From Lachnospiraceae bacterium (GTDB lineage Bacteria; Bacillota; Clostridia; Lachnospirales; Lachnospiraceae), in contig JAFUXG010000030.1 of the NCBI GenBank assembly GCA_017470935.1, forward strand, positions 1-64,000: DNA of 64,000 bases, in the 5' to 3' direction. This document shows positions 27,249 through 36,095 of the stretch, in pieces. The position numbers and the translations under genes were made by a program. The notes under the pieces were generated by a model. The model saw nothing but the letters and a program-made list of their open reading frames with translations. It was not told the DNA's origin and did not search any database. Each line of letters begins with the position of its first letter. Positions within the stretch are counted from its first letter, which is position 1.

Positions 27249-28619
27249 TCATGCCCTTGCCGGTGCAGTTTTTTTCGACTGCTTTAGCTGTCTCTTTGCC
27301 TCGGCTTTCTTTGCTGCCTGCCTTGCTTCTTTCTGCTTTGCCTGCTCCTTCTCCATCTCTTTCGCCTTCTTAACTTCAGGAGCCTTCTTTGCTGCCTCAG
27401 TCTTAATTGTCTTTTTCATATCATCATAAGTAAATGATTTTCCCTCGGAAAGAGATTTCACACCGTTTTCAACAATCTTTTCGGAAAGAGGATGCTCCCT
27501 GATCCCGTCAATCTCCTCCTTAGTGGGGATTATGGCAGTATTCAATCTGTTCACAGCCGCATTCAAGCTCTCCCCCGGCTTCATGCAAAGCTCATTATTA
27601 GCAGAAAGCTGCATCATACGGTTAGCATAATATATTGTATGAGCTGCATTGTCTGAAAGCCGTGACTTCATCATGTCAGGCTCCATGTCCTTGGAAGACG
27701 CCAGCTTATTCCTGCTGTTTTCAAGATTTTCAAGCTGGTCTGCGCATCTTTTGTTCATCTCTTCGATCTTAGCCTTTAACGCCTTATCAAGCATCTCCTG
27801 ACGCATCTGCGCCACACTTTCCCTGATCTCCTCGGCAGCCTTGACCCTTGAATACTCATAATCTGACTGTTTCTTCTTGCCATCTTTGCCCGGAGCGCGT
27901 TTTTCCATATCATTTTCCTTTTTCTTCAGGTACTCATCAGATGCCTTATATACATCATGGGACAGCTTATCATACTTCTCCAGTTCTTCGGGAGTAAATG
28001 CAGTCCTGCCTTTCATACCCTTCATGAACTTGTCAAACCTTTCCATAGCCTTCTGCATCATCTTAAATTCCTTAGATGACTTCCCTGCAAGCACAGTCAT
28101 ATCAGCAGTGATATTAAGCTTTGCCGTCTGATCCGCCTGCTTATCTGTGAGGGAAGAATCATCAAGCTTCATCTCGGTATAATTGCCCTTCTTATTGACA
28201 ATAGTATTCCTCGAAGGCTCAGTCCTGCCTGCTGCCGCACCATTCATAGCATGGTTATCAGAAGCTGCATTATTAGCCGCTGCAGATGTTTCTCTCACCG
28301 GACTATCGGACATCTTCGACTCATGACCAAGAGCCTGCTGCCTGCCTGCTTCAAAAGCCTTCTTCTCCGCCTCAAAGCGCTTGCGTTCTTCTTCAAGGGC
28401 AATACGCTCTTTCTTAAGGCGTTCCATCTCGGCTTCCATGGCACGCATACGCTCTTCCATCTCTACTTCCTTAGCGTCGGAGGTATTGCCCGGTTCCCAA
28501 TTCGGTGCTACCGGATCCACATTGAGATCGTCTTTTTCAGCTTCTTTTGAAGATTGATTTTTCGGCTTATTCAGTTTATCATTTGATACTTCTTTATCGT
28601 TATTACCCGGTTCCGGCAT
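27249..28619 (-). CDS. Coiled-coil effector-like protein
   Basis: 456 aa, soluble. The acidic N-terminal region has no signal peptide. A strong coiled-coil follows at about residues 60-110 (EERMRAMEAEMERLKKER). A block at about 225-290 (LEKYDKLSHDVYKASDEYLK, then SDYEYSRVKAAEEI) is shared with the 1172-aa and, more weakly, the 1045-aa protein. The C-terminus is very basic (KKAEAKRQLKQSKKTAPARA), again like VirB/D4 substrates. ATG at 28619 lies 7 bases behind AAGGGGG. It lies 103 bases after degV in the unit driven from 35.0 kb. Being the shortest of the three relatives, it may show the minimal conserved module. Confidence 0.6.
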   Translation of the reverse strand: MPEPGNNDKEVSNDKLNKPKNQSSKEAEKDDLNVDPVAPNWEPGNTSDAKEVEMEERMRAMEAEMERLKKERIALEEERKRFEAEKKAFEAGRQQALGHESKMSDSPVRETSAAANNAASDNHAMNGAAAGRTEPSRNTIVNKKGNYTEMKLDDSSLTDKQADQTAKLNITADMTVLAGKSSKEFKMMQKAMERFDKFMKGMKGRTAFTPEELEKYDKLSHDVYKASDEYLKKKENDMEKRAPGKDGKKKQSDYEYSRVKAAEEIRESVAQMRQEMLDKALKAKIEEMNKRCADQLENLENSRNKLASSKDMEPDMMKSRLSDNAAHTIYYANRMMQLSANNELCMKPGESLNAAVNRLNTAIIPTKEEIDGIREHPLSEKIVENGVKSLSEGKSFTYDDMKKTIKTEAAKKAPEVKKAKEMEKEQAKQKEARQAAKKAEAKRQLKQSKKTAPARA

Positions 28620-28722
28620 ACTTATACCCCCTTGCTCTATTATCAATTATATAAAATGCACTCACATTATCCCGCCAGCCTATAAAGCCTATAAAATCGT
28701 GAATTTGTGATGCAATACAACA

Positions 28723-29631
28723 CTAAATGTTCATATTAAGCAGCAGCTTTCCTCTGTCCTCACCCCAGAAGAACAGTGCAACCGTTCCCGGTCCTGTGTG
28801 GCTTCCTATGGTGGTTCCGATATCGTATATCTCCACATTGCCATCAAGCTTTGGAAACCTTTGTTCTATGATATCTGCAACAGCCCGGGCATCTTCATAG
28901 CAGCCTGCATGGCTGATATAGCATTTACCCTTATAATCAATTCCGTCCCATGCCAGATTCTCCATCTTGCTTATTGTGGCTTTGACCACCTTGCGCTTCA
29001 TACGAACTGTCTCCCACACCAGAAGCTTTCCCTCATCATTGACCTTCATAAGCGGGCATATCTTGAATATATTGCCCATCGTTCCGGCGGTTTTGGAGAT
29101 TCGCCCTCCTCTTATGTAATATGTCAGTGTTGTGGAGAAGAACCAGTGATTAACAAACAGGCGGTTGTCCTCGATCCAATCCTTCAGTTCATCAATGCTT
29201 AGACCTTCATCCCTCTTATCTGCTGCGGCATCAGCAAGAAGTCCAAGCCCTGATGATGCGGCAAGGGAATCAATAATATATAATCTCCTGTCAGGAAACT
29301 CACTTTTCAATGCCTCCTGCGCTGCTACTGCCGACTCGTAAGCTTCAGAAAGACCTGAGGACAATGTAAGGTGCAGTACATCCTTACCTTCCTCAAGAAA
29401 GGTACGGAAATAATCCATATATCTTTCCACATCAGGATGTATTGTTTTTGTCATGGCCCCCTCAGACATTTTCTTATAAAACTCGTTAATATCTATAGAC
29501 TCACCAAGATCATCCAAATATGTATCATCATCCAGCATGAACTCAAAAGAAAGATAATGAATATTACGCTTTTCATAATGTTCTTTTGATAAATCTGCAT
29601 TGGAGCAGCATGAAATGATATATTCTTCCAT
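28723..29631 (-). CDS. DegV family fatty-acid-binding protein
   Basis: 302 aa. DegV/FakB proteins bind a fatty acid and, in many Firmicutes, present it to a fatty acid kinase. Evidence: the N-terminal CSNADLSKEHYEKRNIHYLS, TKTIHP in the lipid-site region, LSSGLSEAYESA, YYIRGGRISKTAG and GTTIGSHTGPGTVALFFWG at the C-terminus. No kinase gene (fakA) is nearby. Its position between the RsbU-type phosphatase and an effector-like gene is unusual; if the 1045-aa protein is a lipase, a fatty-acid handler in the same regulon would make sense, but this is conjecture. Confidence 0.88.
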   Translation of the reverse strand: MEEYIISCCSNADLSKEHYEKRNIHYLSFEFMLDDDTYLDDLGESIDINEFYKKMSEGAMTKTIHPDVERYMDYFRTFLEEGKDVLHLTLSSGLSEAYESAVAAQEALKSEFPDRRLYIIDSLAASSGLGLLADAAADKRDEGLSIDELKDWIEDNRLFVNHWFFSTTLTYYIRGGRISKTAGTMGNIFKICPLMKVNDEGKLLVWETVRMKRKVVKATISKMENLAWDGIDYKGKCYISHAGCYEDARAVADIIEQRFPKLDGNVEIYDIGTTIGSHTGPGTVALFFWGEDRGKLLLNMNI

Positions 29632-29746
29632 GTAAGCTTCTTCCTTCCTACTACAATATATCTTAATAATGATTACTTTCTCGTGGCGTCAAATTGATTG
29701 GCTCTGTTCATTACTCATTGTTGCTTTTATAATGCCTTCAAAGCCT

Positions 29747-31462
29747 TCAGCCCTCTCTCCCCTTGAATGTGAATCCAAGCATTGTCATATCATCGAACTG
29801 TGGCTCATCGCCTGCGAACTCATCAACTGCCTTCCGCATAATATGGATCATTTCCTCATTATCAGCATCCTTATGGGCGTTAAGCACCTCAAGCATCCTG
29901 TCTGTACCGAATCTCTCACCGTCACCTCGCTTGGCTTCATTTAATCCGTCAGTATATAAGAAAATGCGGTCTCCCGGCTTAAGATCGAACTCCGTACCCA
30001 CGAAATCCATTCCCGGTATAAATGCTACCGGTGGTCCGTGAGGCGTCTTCTCTATGACGAAATCCTCTCCGTCCTTCATGATAGCAGGATAATCGTGTCC
30101 TGCATTGCAGGCTGTCACATGACCTGTATTAAGATCTATTATGGCTATCCATACTGTTACAAATAGCCCTGCATCATTCTTCTCTGATATCTGCTTGTCA
30201 ACCTTGGCAATGACCTCGGAGGGATTCCCCACCATCTTGGCGTATGTCTTAACCAAGGTCTTGGAAATCGCCATGAAAAATGCAGAGCCAACGCCTTTGT
30301 CAGATACATCAGCAATAAGTATCGCCAGATGATCGTCATCCACCATGAAGAAATCATAAAAATCTCCGCCAACCTCCCTTGCCGGAGACATGGCGGCATA
30401 GAGATCATATTCCTTCTTTCCTACAAAATCAGGTGCCACATTCTCTAACATGCTCTGCTGTATAGTTGTGGCTATCTCGATCTCGGCACCAATCCGTTCC
30501 CTTTCCGCCGTGATGGACTGAAGGTTCTTCTCATAATCATTAATATCCTTCTCCATGTCTGTCATCATGAGATATAATATCTCTATCTCATCACCTGTAT
30601 CGATCTTAAGATCTTTGAAATGATTACCGGTATCTTTACCCTTTCTCTTATTATACACATATTCATTGGCTGCTACAGCAAGCTCATTAAGGGGCCTAAC
30701 AAGGGTCTTCTTGACCTTACTGGTTGCAAAATACCCTAATATTATTGTAATAACGGTAATGAAAATAACATAGAACAGCACGAACTGTCTTGACTTCAAT
30801 ATGATATGCTGGATAGAAGTATCCACTAATATTGCGCTATTGCAGCCCTCATCATCACTTGTGGGTGAACCTGAGATCATATAGACTCCGTTGTTTGAAA
30901 AAAATGTTCTGAAGGGTTTATCTATGGTGGACTTGCGCAATTTTTCAATATATTTCACATTAAAATCATCATAGTCTCCCATATCATTTCTTGTTTCAGT
31001 TCTGTCAGGGTCCACTACATATATCAGTTTTCCGTTCTCTTCATCATAAGTCGTAAGATAGATATCATTTACCATGCCTGAATCCTTGAATTCCTTAAGC
31101 ACAAGCTCAAGCATTCTATACCTTGTATCTGCCTCCAGTTTCTTATAATAACTGCGGTATTCTGACGAATCGGGATTTTGCCGCACATCCTCCGGTATGC
31201 TTTTGTAGACCTCAAGCACCCGGCTGCACATTTCTTCCACATCAAAGCTCTGGTCAATTACTGTTGCAGCATTTCTTGCCATCATCACATCATCTGATGC
31301 AATCTGCTTAACCATCTCCGACATATACAGACCGGTGCTGATAAGCAGTGACAATACAGCAAATACCACTGCTATCATAAAGACCATGTGAAAGGTCTTT
31401 CCCGCCAGTGAGTAATGCATCAGTTCGTATTTATTCATCTCTCTAACACTTTTTGCAGGCAT
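29747..31462 (-). CDS. Membrane RsbU/SpoIIE-type PP2C phosphatase
   Basis: 571 aa. A TM helix (about 25-48), an extracytoplasmic sensor region (about 50-225), a second TM helix (about 227-247), a HAMP-like linker and a PPM/SpoIIE phosphatase domain (about 340-570) occur in order. Metal and catalytic motifs are present: GGDFYDFF, IADVSDKGVGSAFF, ACNAGHDYP, FLYTDGLNEA and FDDMTMLGF. Such enzymes dephosphorylate a STAS anti-anti-sigma protein. The anti-sigma-type kinase is the gene just upstream and a STAS protein lies at 47933. Together they form a partner-switching module whose input is outside the cell. The target sigma factor is not encoded beside it. Confidence 0.88.
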   Translation of the reverse strand: MPAKSVREMNKYELMHYSLAGKTFHMVFMIAVVFAVLSLLISTGLYMSEMVKQIASDDVMMARNAATVIDQSFDVEEMCSRVLEVYKSIPEDVRQNPDSSEYRSYYKKLEADTRYRMLELVLKEFKDSGMVNDIYLTTYDEENGKLIYVVDPDRTETRNDMGDYDDFNVKYIEKLRKSTIDKPFRTFFSNNGVYMISGSPTSDDEGCNSAILVDTSIQHIILKSRQFVLFYVIFITVITIILGYFATSKVKKTLVRPLNELAVAANEYVYNKRKGKDTGNHFKDLKIDTGDEIEILYLMMTDMEKDINDYEKNLQSITAERERIGAEIEIATTIQQSMLENVAPDFVGKKEYDLYAAMSPAREVGGDFYDFFMVDDDHLAILIADVSDKGVGSAFFMAISKTLVKTYAKMVGNPSEVIAKVDKQISEKNDAGLFVTVWIAIIDLNTGHVTACNAGHDYPAIMKDGEDFVIEKTPHGPPVAFIPGMDFVGTEFDLKPGDRIFLYTDGLNEAKRGDGERFGTDRMLEVLNAHKDADNEEMIHIMRKAVDEFAGDEPQFDDMTMLGFTFKGREG

Positions 31463-31552
31463 CTATATTCTCCTCTTCTTGCTCTCAATTCATGACAGTC
31501 AATTATAATCAGTCCTTCTGCTCTTTAAGGTCATATGCTATACATACCGCCT

Positions 31553-32245
31553 CTACAATCTCTTCACCACAGTAAGAATATTCTTACCTTCATTATATTC
31601 ATACTTCACATCATCCATGGTGCTCTTGACAAGATGGATACCGAAACCGCCCTCCCGTTCCATGAACATGGCACCTGATGTATCCGCCTCATCGGCTGCC
31701 AGCGGGTCAAAGGGCTTTCCTGAATCCATGAACTGGATACAAACAGAAAGAGGATTCTCTGTAACCTCACAGAAAACCTCTGCCTTTCCAATCTCAGGTC
31801 TGTATGCGTATGAGATGATATTAACGAATATCTCCTCCACTGCAAGCCTGATCTGCATCATAGCTTTGTTCGCACAGCCGTATGCCAGAAGCTTATCACG
31901 CACAAAATCCTGCACCACATCCATTGCTGCATCATCAGCATCAATGATAATGGAATTACCATCTTCGCTTATGCTATAATCTATACTCTCTCCGTCATCC
32001 TCGGAAATCTTACCCGATATGTTGAATTCCTCCATATCGCCCCCTAAGAGGAAGCTTTCTTCCTCGTTGTCGTCTCCTAAGTGGAGGTTTTCTTCCTGTT
32101 CATTTTCCCCAAGATGGAAGCTTTCCTCTGCTTCCTCACCGCCAAGGTGGAAGCTTTCTTCTTGTCCACTACCGCCAAAGTGAAAGCTTTCCTCTGTTTC
32201 CTCTTCCAGGTGAAATGTCTCCTCTGATTTGATATCATCACTCAT
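31553..32245 (-). CDS. RsbW-type anti-sigma kinase with FHLGG repeat tail
   Basis: 230 aa. The N-terminal about 70 residues are an acidic array of six near-identical motifs (EETFHLE, EESFHFGG, EESFHLGG, EESFHLGE, EENLHLGD, EESFLLGG). The C-terminal about 130 residues form an HATPase domain: N-box AVEEIFVNIISYAY, G1 FMDSGKPFDP, G2 GGFGIHLV. RsbW-like proteins phosphorylate a STAS protein and bind a sigma factor or other partner. The repeat array is not a normal part of the family and may be a multivalent docking segment. It is 91 bases upstream of the phosphatase gene, with AGGAGG before the ATG. Confidence 0.8.
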   Translation of the reverse strand: MSDDIKSEETFHLEEETEESFHFGGSGQEESFHLGGEEAEESFHLGENEQEENLHLGDDNEEESFLLGGDMEEFNISGKISEDDGESIDYSISEDGNSIIIDADDAAMDVVQDFVRDKLLAYGCANKAMMQIRLAVEEIFVNIISYAYRPEIGKAEVFCEVTENPLSVCIQFMDSGKPFDPLAADEADTSGAMFMEREGGFGIHLVKSTMDDVKYEYNEGKNILTVVKRL

Positions 32246-32276
32246 GTCGCATATCCTCCTCGTACCAATTCATGTA

Positions 32277-33470
32277 CTAATCATATAAATCGTTACTGCC
32301 CATGCCGGTAAATTCTCTCATTATGTCTTCATCTGTTTCGCCATCGTCATAAGAATCTATCTCATCACTGCTCATTCCGGTAAGTTCACGCAATGTATCT
32401 TCATCCGATTCATAATTATCATAAACATTCGTATCATAATCATTATATGTATTCTGATTACTATAGGAATCATCACCACCGTTTTCATCCATAGCATTAA
32501 ACTCATCCGTAGTCATCCCTGTAAATTCCATCATGATATCATCATTTTCTTCCTCATAATATCCTTCATTTACCAATGGATTCAAGGATTCATCTACCAC
32601 CTGTGTATTACTCGGAGCTTCAACCACAGGTGTCATTACAAGCTCCTCACCCATGAGCTTCTCATACTTTCTACGGGCAGCTTCCCGCTTCTTCTCTAAC
32701 CGTTCAGCCTTCCTTCTGGCTTTCCTCTCCTGGCGGCTTTCATAACTTCTATTGTTATTAACAGAGAAGTCCTCCTGCCCGATGACATCCTGGTCTAAGC
32801 TTTCCCGTTTTGAACCTAAGCTCTCCTGTTCGCCATTATATAGATTGCCGGAACCCCTGCGTTTTCTTCTGCCGGCCTTAAACAGCTTCTTCAGATCAAC
32901 ATATTCCCGGTCATCATTTATGCCATTATTATCATCTTCTTTGCTAACAAGGCTCTTGAGACTGTGGATAATCGCCCTGTTCACATCATGTACGCTGTGA
33001 ACGGAAACCTTTCTTACCATTGCATCAGGCAGTTCCCTGTCGAACTTCTTAAGCGCCGAATTAATTGCAAAAAGCGACATGAATGCTTTTGCAGTAAATG
33101 CAGACAGCTGCATACGCCCGTCGCTGTTCTCATAAAATACGATCACCACAGGATAGAATACAGGTGATTTAATGATACAGGCTGCCGCATCGTTCATACA
33201 CTTAAGATTTGCCCGCCTGCCTATATTCTTCATAGCTTCGGAAGCCTGATATACAGCCTTTGCACGGTTGTATTTGGTTCTATATAAGAAATCTCTGGTG
33301 GTTATACCGGAAATCCTTACCTTATGCTCTCCCTCTGCAGCCCCATATCTGAATGTTCTTATCTCATCCACCGCATTAAGCCTGCCGTCTTCGCCCACAT
33401 CCACCTGGTTGAGCAGCAGCTTTCTGGATTCCATAAGAAGCGGATTAGCCTTGTCCTTCTTTGATAACAC
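32277..33470 (-). CDS. Hypothetical protein with C-terminal EFTGM repeats
   Basis: About 397 aa, soluble. The N-terminal half (about residues 1-170) looks globular (VRISGITTRDFLYRTKYNRA, PVFYPVVIVFYENSDGR) and is unknown to me. A basic linker (QERKARRKAERLEKKREAAR) leads to an acidic tail with three copies of one motif: DIMMEFTGMTTDEF, DTLRELTGMSSDEI and DIMREFTGMGSNDL. GTG at 33470 is 8 bases behind GGAAGG and is preferred over ATG at 33476, which is only 2 bases away. It is cotranscribed with the RsbW-type gene, whose tail also carries repeated motifs with an aromatic residue and glycine in acidic sequence. Confidence 0.5.
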   Translation of the reverse strand: MLSKKDKANPLLMESRKLLLNQVDVGEDGRLNAVDEIRTFRYGAAEGEHKVRISGITTRDFLYRTKYNRAKAVYQASEAMKNIGRRANLKCMNDAAACIIKSPVFYPVVIVFYENSDGRMQLSAFTAKAFMSLFAINSALKKFDRELPDAMVRKVSVHSVHDVNRAIIHSLKSLVSKEDDNNGINDDREYVDLKKLFKAGRRKRRGSGNLYNGEQESLGSKRESLDQDVIGQEDFSVNNNRSYESRQERKARRKAERLEKKREAARRKYEKLMGEELVMTPVVEAPSNTQVVDESLNPLVNEGYYEEENDDIMMEFTGMTTDEFNAMDENGGDDSYSNQNTYNDYDTNVYDNYESDEDTLRELTGMSSDEIDSYDDGETDEDIMREFTGMGSNDLYD

Positions 33471-33487
33471 TAACATCACCTTCCAAG

Positions 33488-34942
33488 TTATTTCTTAGGT
33501 CCCTTCTTACTGATGGACAGCATAATATTGCCATCAGACATAAATGATACCTTGATATATTCAACAGTATGATACTGGTCAGAGGAAACTGTCAGTATCG
33601 TTTCCTTCACTACAGTTATATTCTCCGCCTTCATATTCTTCAAAGCTTCTTCATCGATAATAAGCTCTCCGGTCTCCGGATCTATTGTATAACCATCTTC
33701 TGATGCAGTATCCTCCGAAGATGTATTCTCTGTATCAGAGGATCCACCGCCAGATGACTCATTATCCGTCTGTTCACTGTCCGATCCGGCTTCCGGCGAT
33801 GAACCTGTATCATCATAGGTCTCATATAAGCCTGAATAATCTGTTGTGGCTCCAAGTCCTGTCGGGTCATTATCTGCAGACCCGCCGGATGTCACATTAT
33901 CACCGGTGGCAGAATTGTTTGCACCGGTTGTATTATTACTATCTGTCGTATTATTAGATGAATCACCCTTATCATTCAAAGATTCCTCAGTGGATTCCTC
34001 GTAGGTATCGTCACCCATCTCCTTAGCTTTCTCTGCAAGCTTCTTGTCAAGCGCCTCAAGAACATCCTTAGGTATCTCGCCGTCCACTGCATATTCGGAC
34101 AGATCAATACTTCCTTCCTCATAATCCTCATCTGAAATGGTCATATTCTCAATATCCTTAGCAGTCTTGGCAGGCTTCTCGCCTGTGCCGTTAGAAGATG
34201 CGCTCTCAGAATTATCTTCATCAGTATCTTCAGAATCGGGACCGTTATCCTCCGGATTCTCAGTCTCAACATATTCCGTAGTTCCTTCTGTAGTCACCTC
34301 TGCATCAGGATCATAATCAGGATTTTCTGAAATCTGGCATGAATCATAGCTGTCATCAGATATATTCCATTCAATACTTGACATATTGCTGCTGTCAGAT
34401 ACTCTCCAGTCATTCTGCCCCTTAACGAACACGACCTTTGCGGTACCGTCACCGTTGTTAACAAGAATATACGGATTATCAGTATTCTTGCCGCCGACAC
34501 CGCCGCCGTTATCGGTAAGTGTGGGTGAACCGAATACATTCAATACCATTCCTGACTCATTCTCTGATATGCTGATGGGAATTCTGACCGAAACCACCTC
34601 AACCTCAAAGCCGAACAGCTCCTTGGTCTTATAAAGCCTAAGCTCCGTCATTCCCGGAGCCTTGGCAGATAAAGTATATACTGCCTTCCTGCCCTTGCCG
34701 TCATTCTTAACAGCTGCATCCACAATGCCTCCATCTTCCTCTATCTGCCATGGAAGATCTGAATTATTCTTATCCTTAAGCCGAAATACAACATTATTAT
34801 CCTTCTGCTTATACATGCATGGATAATTAGAATCAGTGAAAAGCTTCACCTTTCCTTTATTAACATTGATTAATATGACTGCTGATAGCACTGCAAACAG
34901 TAATACTGCAATACATGCAATCAGTATTTTCTTTTTATTCAT
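33488..34942 (-). CDS. Membrane-anchored acidic surface protein
   Basis: 484 aa. One N-terminal TM/signal segment (ILIACIAVLLFAVLSAVILI) is followed by a beta-rich region (about 35-190) and a long Asp/Glu/Ser/Thr/Asn-rich linker (about 200-410). A short C-terminal beta domain follows (ENITVVKETILTVSSDQYH, then FMSDGNIMLSISKKG). With no C-terminal anchor it is most likely tethered by the uncleaved N-terminal helix, the linker crossing the wall. It is the first gene behind promoter copy B (34989-35021). Its placement at the head of a T4SS-regulon transcript suggests an envelope part of the system. Confidence 0.6.
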   Translation of the reverse strand: MNKKKILIACIAVLLFAVLSAVILINVNKGKVKLFTDSNYPCMYKQKDNNVVFRLKDKNNSDLPWQIEEDGGIVDAAVKNDGKGRKAVYTLSAKAPGMTELRLYKTKELFGFEVEVVSVRIPISISENESGMVLNVFGSPTLTDNGGGVGGKNTDNPYILVNNGDGTAKVVFVKGQNDWRVSDSSNMSSIEWNISDDSYDSCQISENPDYDPDAEVTTEGTTEYVETENPEDNGPDSEDTDEDNSESASSNGTGEKPAKTAKDIENMTISDEDYEEGSIDLSEYAVDGEIPKDVLEALDKKLAEKAKEMGDDTYEESTEESLNDKGDSSNNTTDSNNTTGANNSATGDNVTSGGSADNDPTGLGATTDYSGLYETYDDTGSSPEAGSDSEQTDNESSGGGSSDTENTSSEDTASEDGYTIDPETGELIIDEEALKNMKAENITVVKETILTVSSDQYHTVEYIKVSFMSDGNIMLSISKKGPKK

Positions 34943-34988
34943 GTTCTATTTCTCCTGAATTCTCTGTAATATTGCCCACTATTAGTCA

Positions 34989-35021
34989 ACTATAACACAC
35001 AAAGCGCTACAAATGTGCAAC
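34989..35021 (-). promoter_or_regulatory. SARP-type promoter module, copy B
   Basis: Minus strand: GTTGCAC (35015-35021), 4 bases, GTAGCGC (35004-35010), 9 bases, TATAGT (34989-34994), preceded by TG. It drives the unit starting at 34942 with a leader of about 40 bases. Confidence 0.8.
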
Positions 35022-35028
35022 ACAAAAA

Positions 35029-35060
35029 CGCCTGACAGCCGTTCAAATGACCATCAGACG
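35029..35060 (-). terminator. Terminator after the MNT/HEPN pair, fused to promoter copy B
   Basis: Stem around CGCCTGACAGCC pairing with GACCATCAGACG, followed on the minus strand by TTTTTGT and then GTTGCAC. The same composite, with a closely related stem, occurs at 45917-45975. Confidence 0.75.
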
Positions 35061-35078
35061 CTTATTATTAATATCCTG

Positions 35079-35492
35079 TTATTCATTAGTATTATCTTTC
35101 ACATAATCATTTATTACAGATAAAAATTTTTTGGCATTCTCTAATTGTTTCTTGGCATCTTCAGAAGAAAAAGATATATAATCCTCGTAATCACTGTCAC
35201 TTCTAGTATCAAAAGCACTACCTACTATTACTGATAAAGATTTGTCAAATATGCCTGTTTTAATATAATTCTGACGAAAATAAGATATATTTCCTGAATG
35301 TCGCTTAAATTCTACTTCATCAAGTGCCAAAATACTTCTGATACTGTGATAAATACAGTAATAAGACCTATTGACAGCACCCTCATAACTACCCTTATTA
35401 AATAACGTCTCTGCATCTGAAAGGCATTGTTCTGCTTTTTCAAGCCGATAAACTGCTAAATCTTTACCTGTTCCTATATCATCACTGCTCAT
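35079..35492 (-). CDS. HEPN-domain protein (toxin of an MNT/HEPN pair)
   Basis: 137 aa helical protein. Residues NRSYYCIYHSIRSILAL match the R-x-Y-Y-x-x-x-H helix of HEPN domains (PF05168 type), with the conserved Arg and His expected of the RNase or nucleotide-binding site. It overlaps the nucleotidyltransferase gene by 4 bases. MNT/HEPN pairs act as toxin-antitoxin modules in which the nucleotidyltransferase modifies the HEPN toxin. GAGGGTG precedes the ATG. Confidence 0.8.
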   Translation of the reverse strand: MSSDDIGTGKDLAVYRLEKAEQCLSDAETLFNKGSYEGAVNRSYYCIYHSIRSILALDEVEFKRHSGNISYFRQNYIKTGIFDKSLSVIVGSAFDTRSDSDYEDYISFSSEDAKKQLENAKKFLSVINDYVKDNTNE

Positions 35493-35815
35493 ATATCTAC
35501 ACCCTCTTTCTCAATATTCTGATAAAAGGGAGTAAAGCCTAACTTACCATAAAAAGTATCGTTATCCCTCACTAATAAAGAAACCGTAACGCTATTATCA
35601 AGACTCACATCACTACCTATTACAGATGCCTTTTCTCTATACATTGAAAGTTCATCGTTGCGGCAATTAAGCAAAAGCATTATATCAACATCCGAATCAT
35701 CCTCAAAATCTCCCCTTGCATAAGATCCAAAAAGAATAATTCTTGAAATAAGCCCTCCAAAGGTCTCAATACATCTATGTTTTATATCATGTTTAATATT
35801 ATTAATGTCTGCCAT
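35489..35815 (-). CDS. MNT-type minimal nucleotidyltransferase (antitoxin)
   Basis: 108 aa. The signature GSYARGDFEDDSDVDIMLL gives the G-S-x-x-R-G and D-x-D metal-binding set of minimal nucleotidyltransferases. It is expected to adenylylate the HEPN partner encoded downstream. Starts at 35815 (10 bases behind AAAGGA) or 35821 are possible. The pair stands between two surface/T4SS transcripts. It has no SARP-type promoter of its own, so it is probably an independent insertion that stabilises the region. Confidence 0.82.
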   Translation of the reverse strand: MADINNIKHDIKHRCIETFGGLISRIILFGSYARGDFEDDSDVDIMLLLNCRNDELSMYREKASVIGSDVSLDNSVTVSLLVRDNDTFYGKLGFTPFYQNIEKEGVDI

Positions 35816-35982
35816 ATACATCACATCCTTTGAAATCAAAGATTAATGTTAATATTATAATCGTTATATCTGTTTTCATACTACCATATCTATATAGTAA
35901 ATTCAATAAAAAGCACACTGCAAATTCAGCAAAAAACTAAACATAGTTTATATAGATACGCCTTTCTCAAATAAGTATAACA

Positions 35983-36013
35983 GGGAAGGTATTTCAATCT
36001 AAAATACCTTCCC
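35983..36013 (-). terminator. Terminator of the giant surface protein gene
   Basis: Perfect 12-base arms GGGAAGGTATTT/AAATACCTTCCC with a 7-base loop, 82 bases beyond the stop at 36096. The T tract is weak, so it may also act as a 3' stability stem. Confidence 0.6.
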
Positions 36014-36095
36014 TATCATTATGCTCATCTTTTCAAAATGAAATATCTTACCTTACAGTACCGCATCAGCCACACTCTCACTTTCCAGCCATCCC

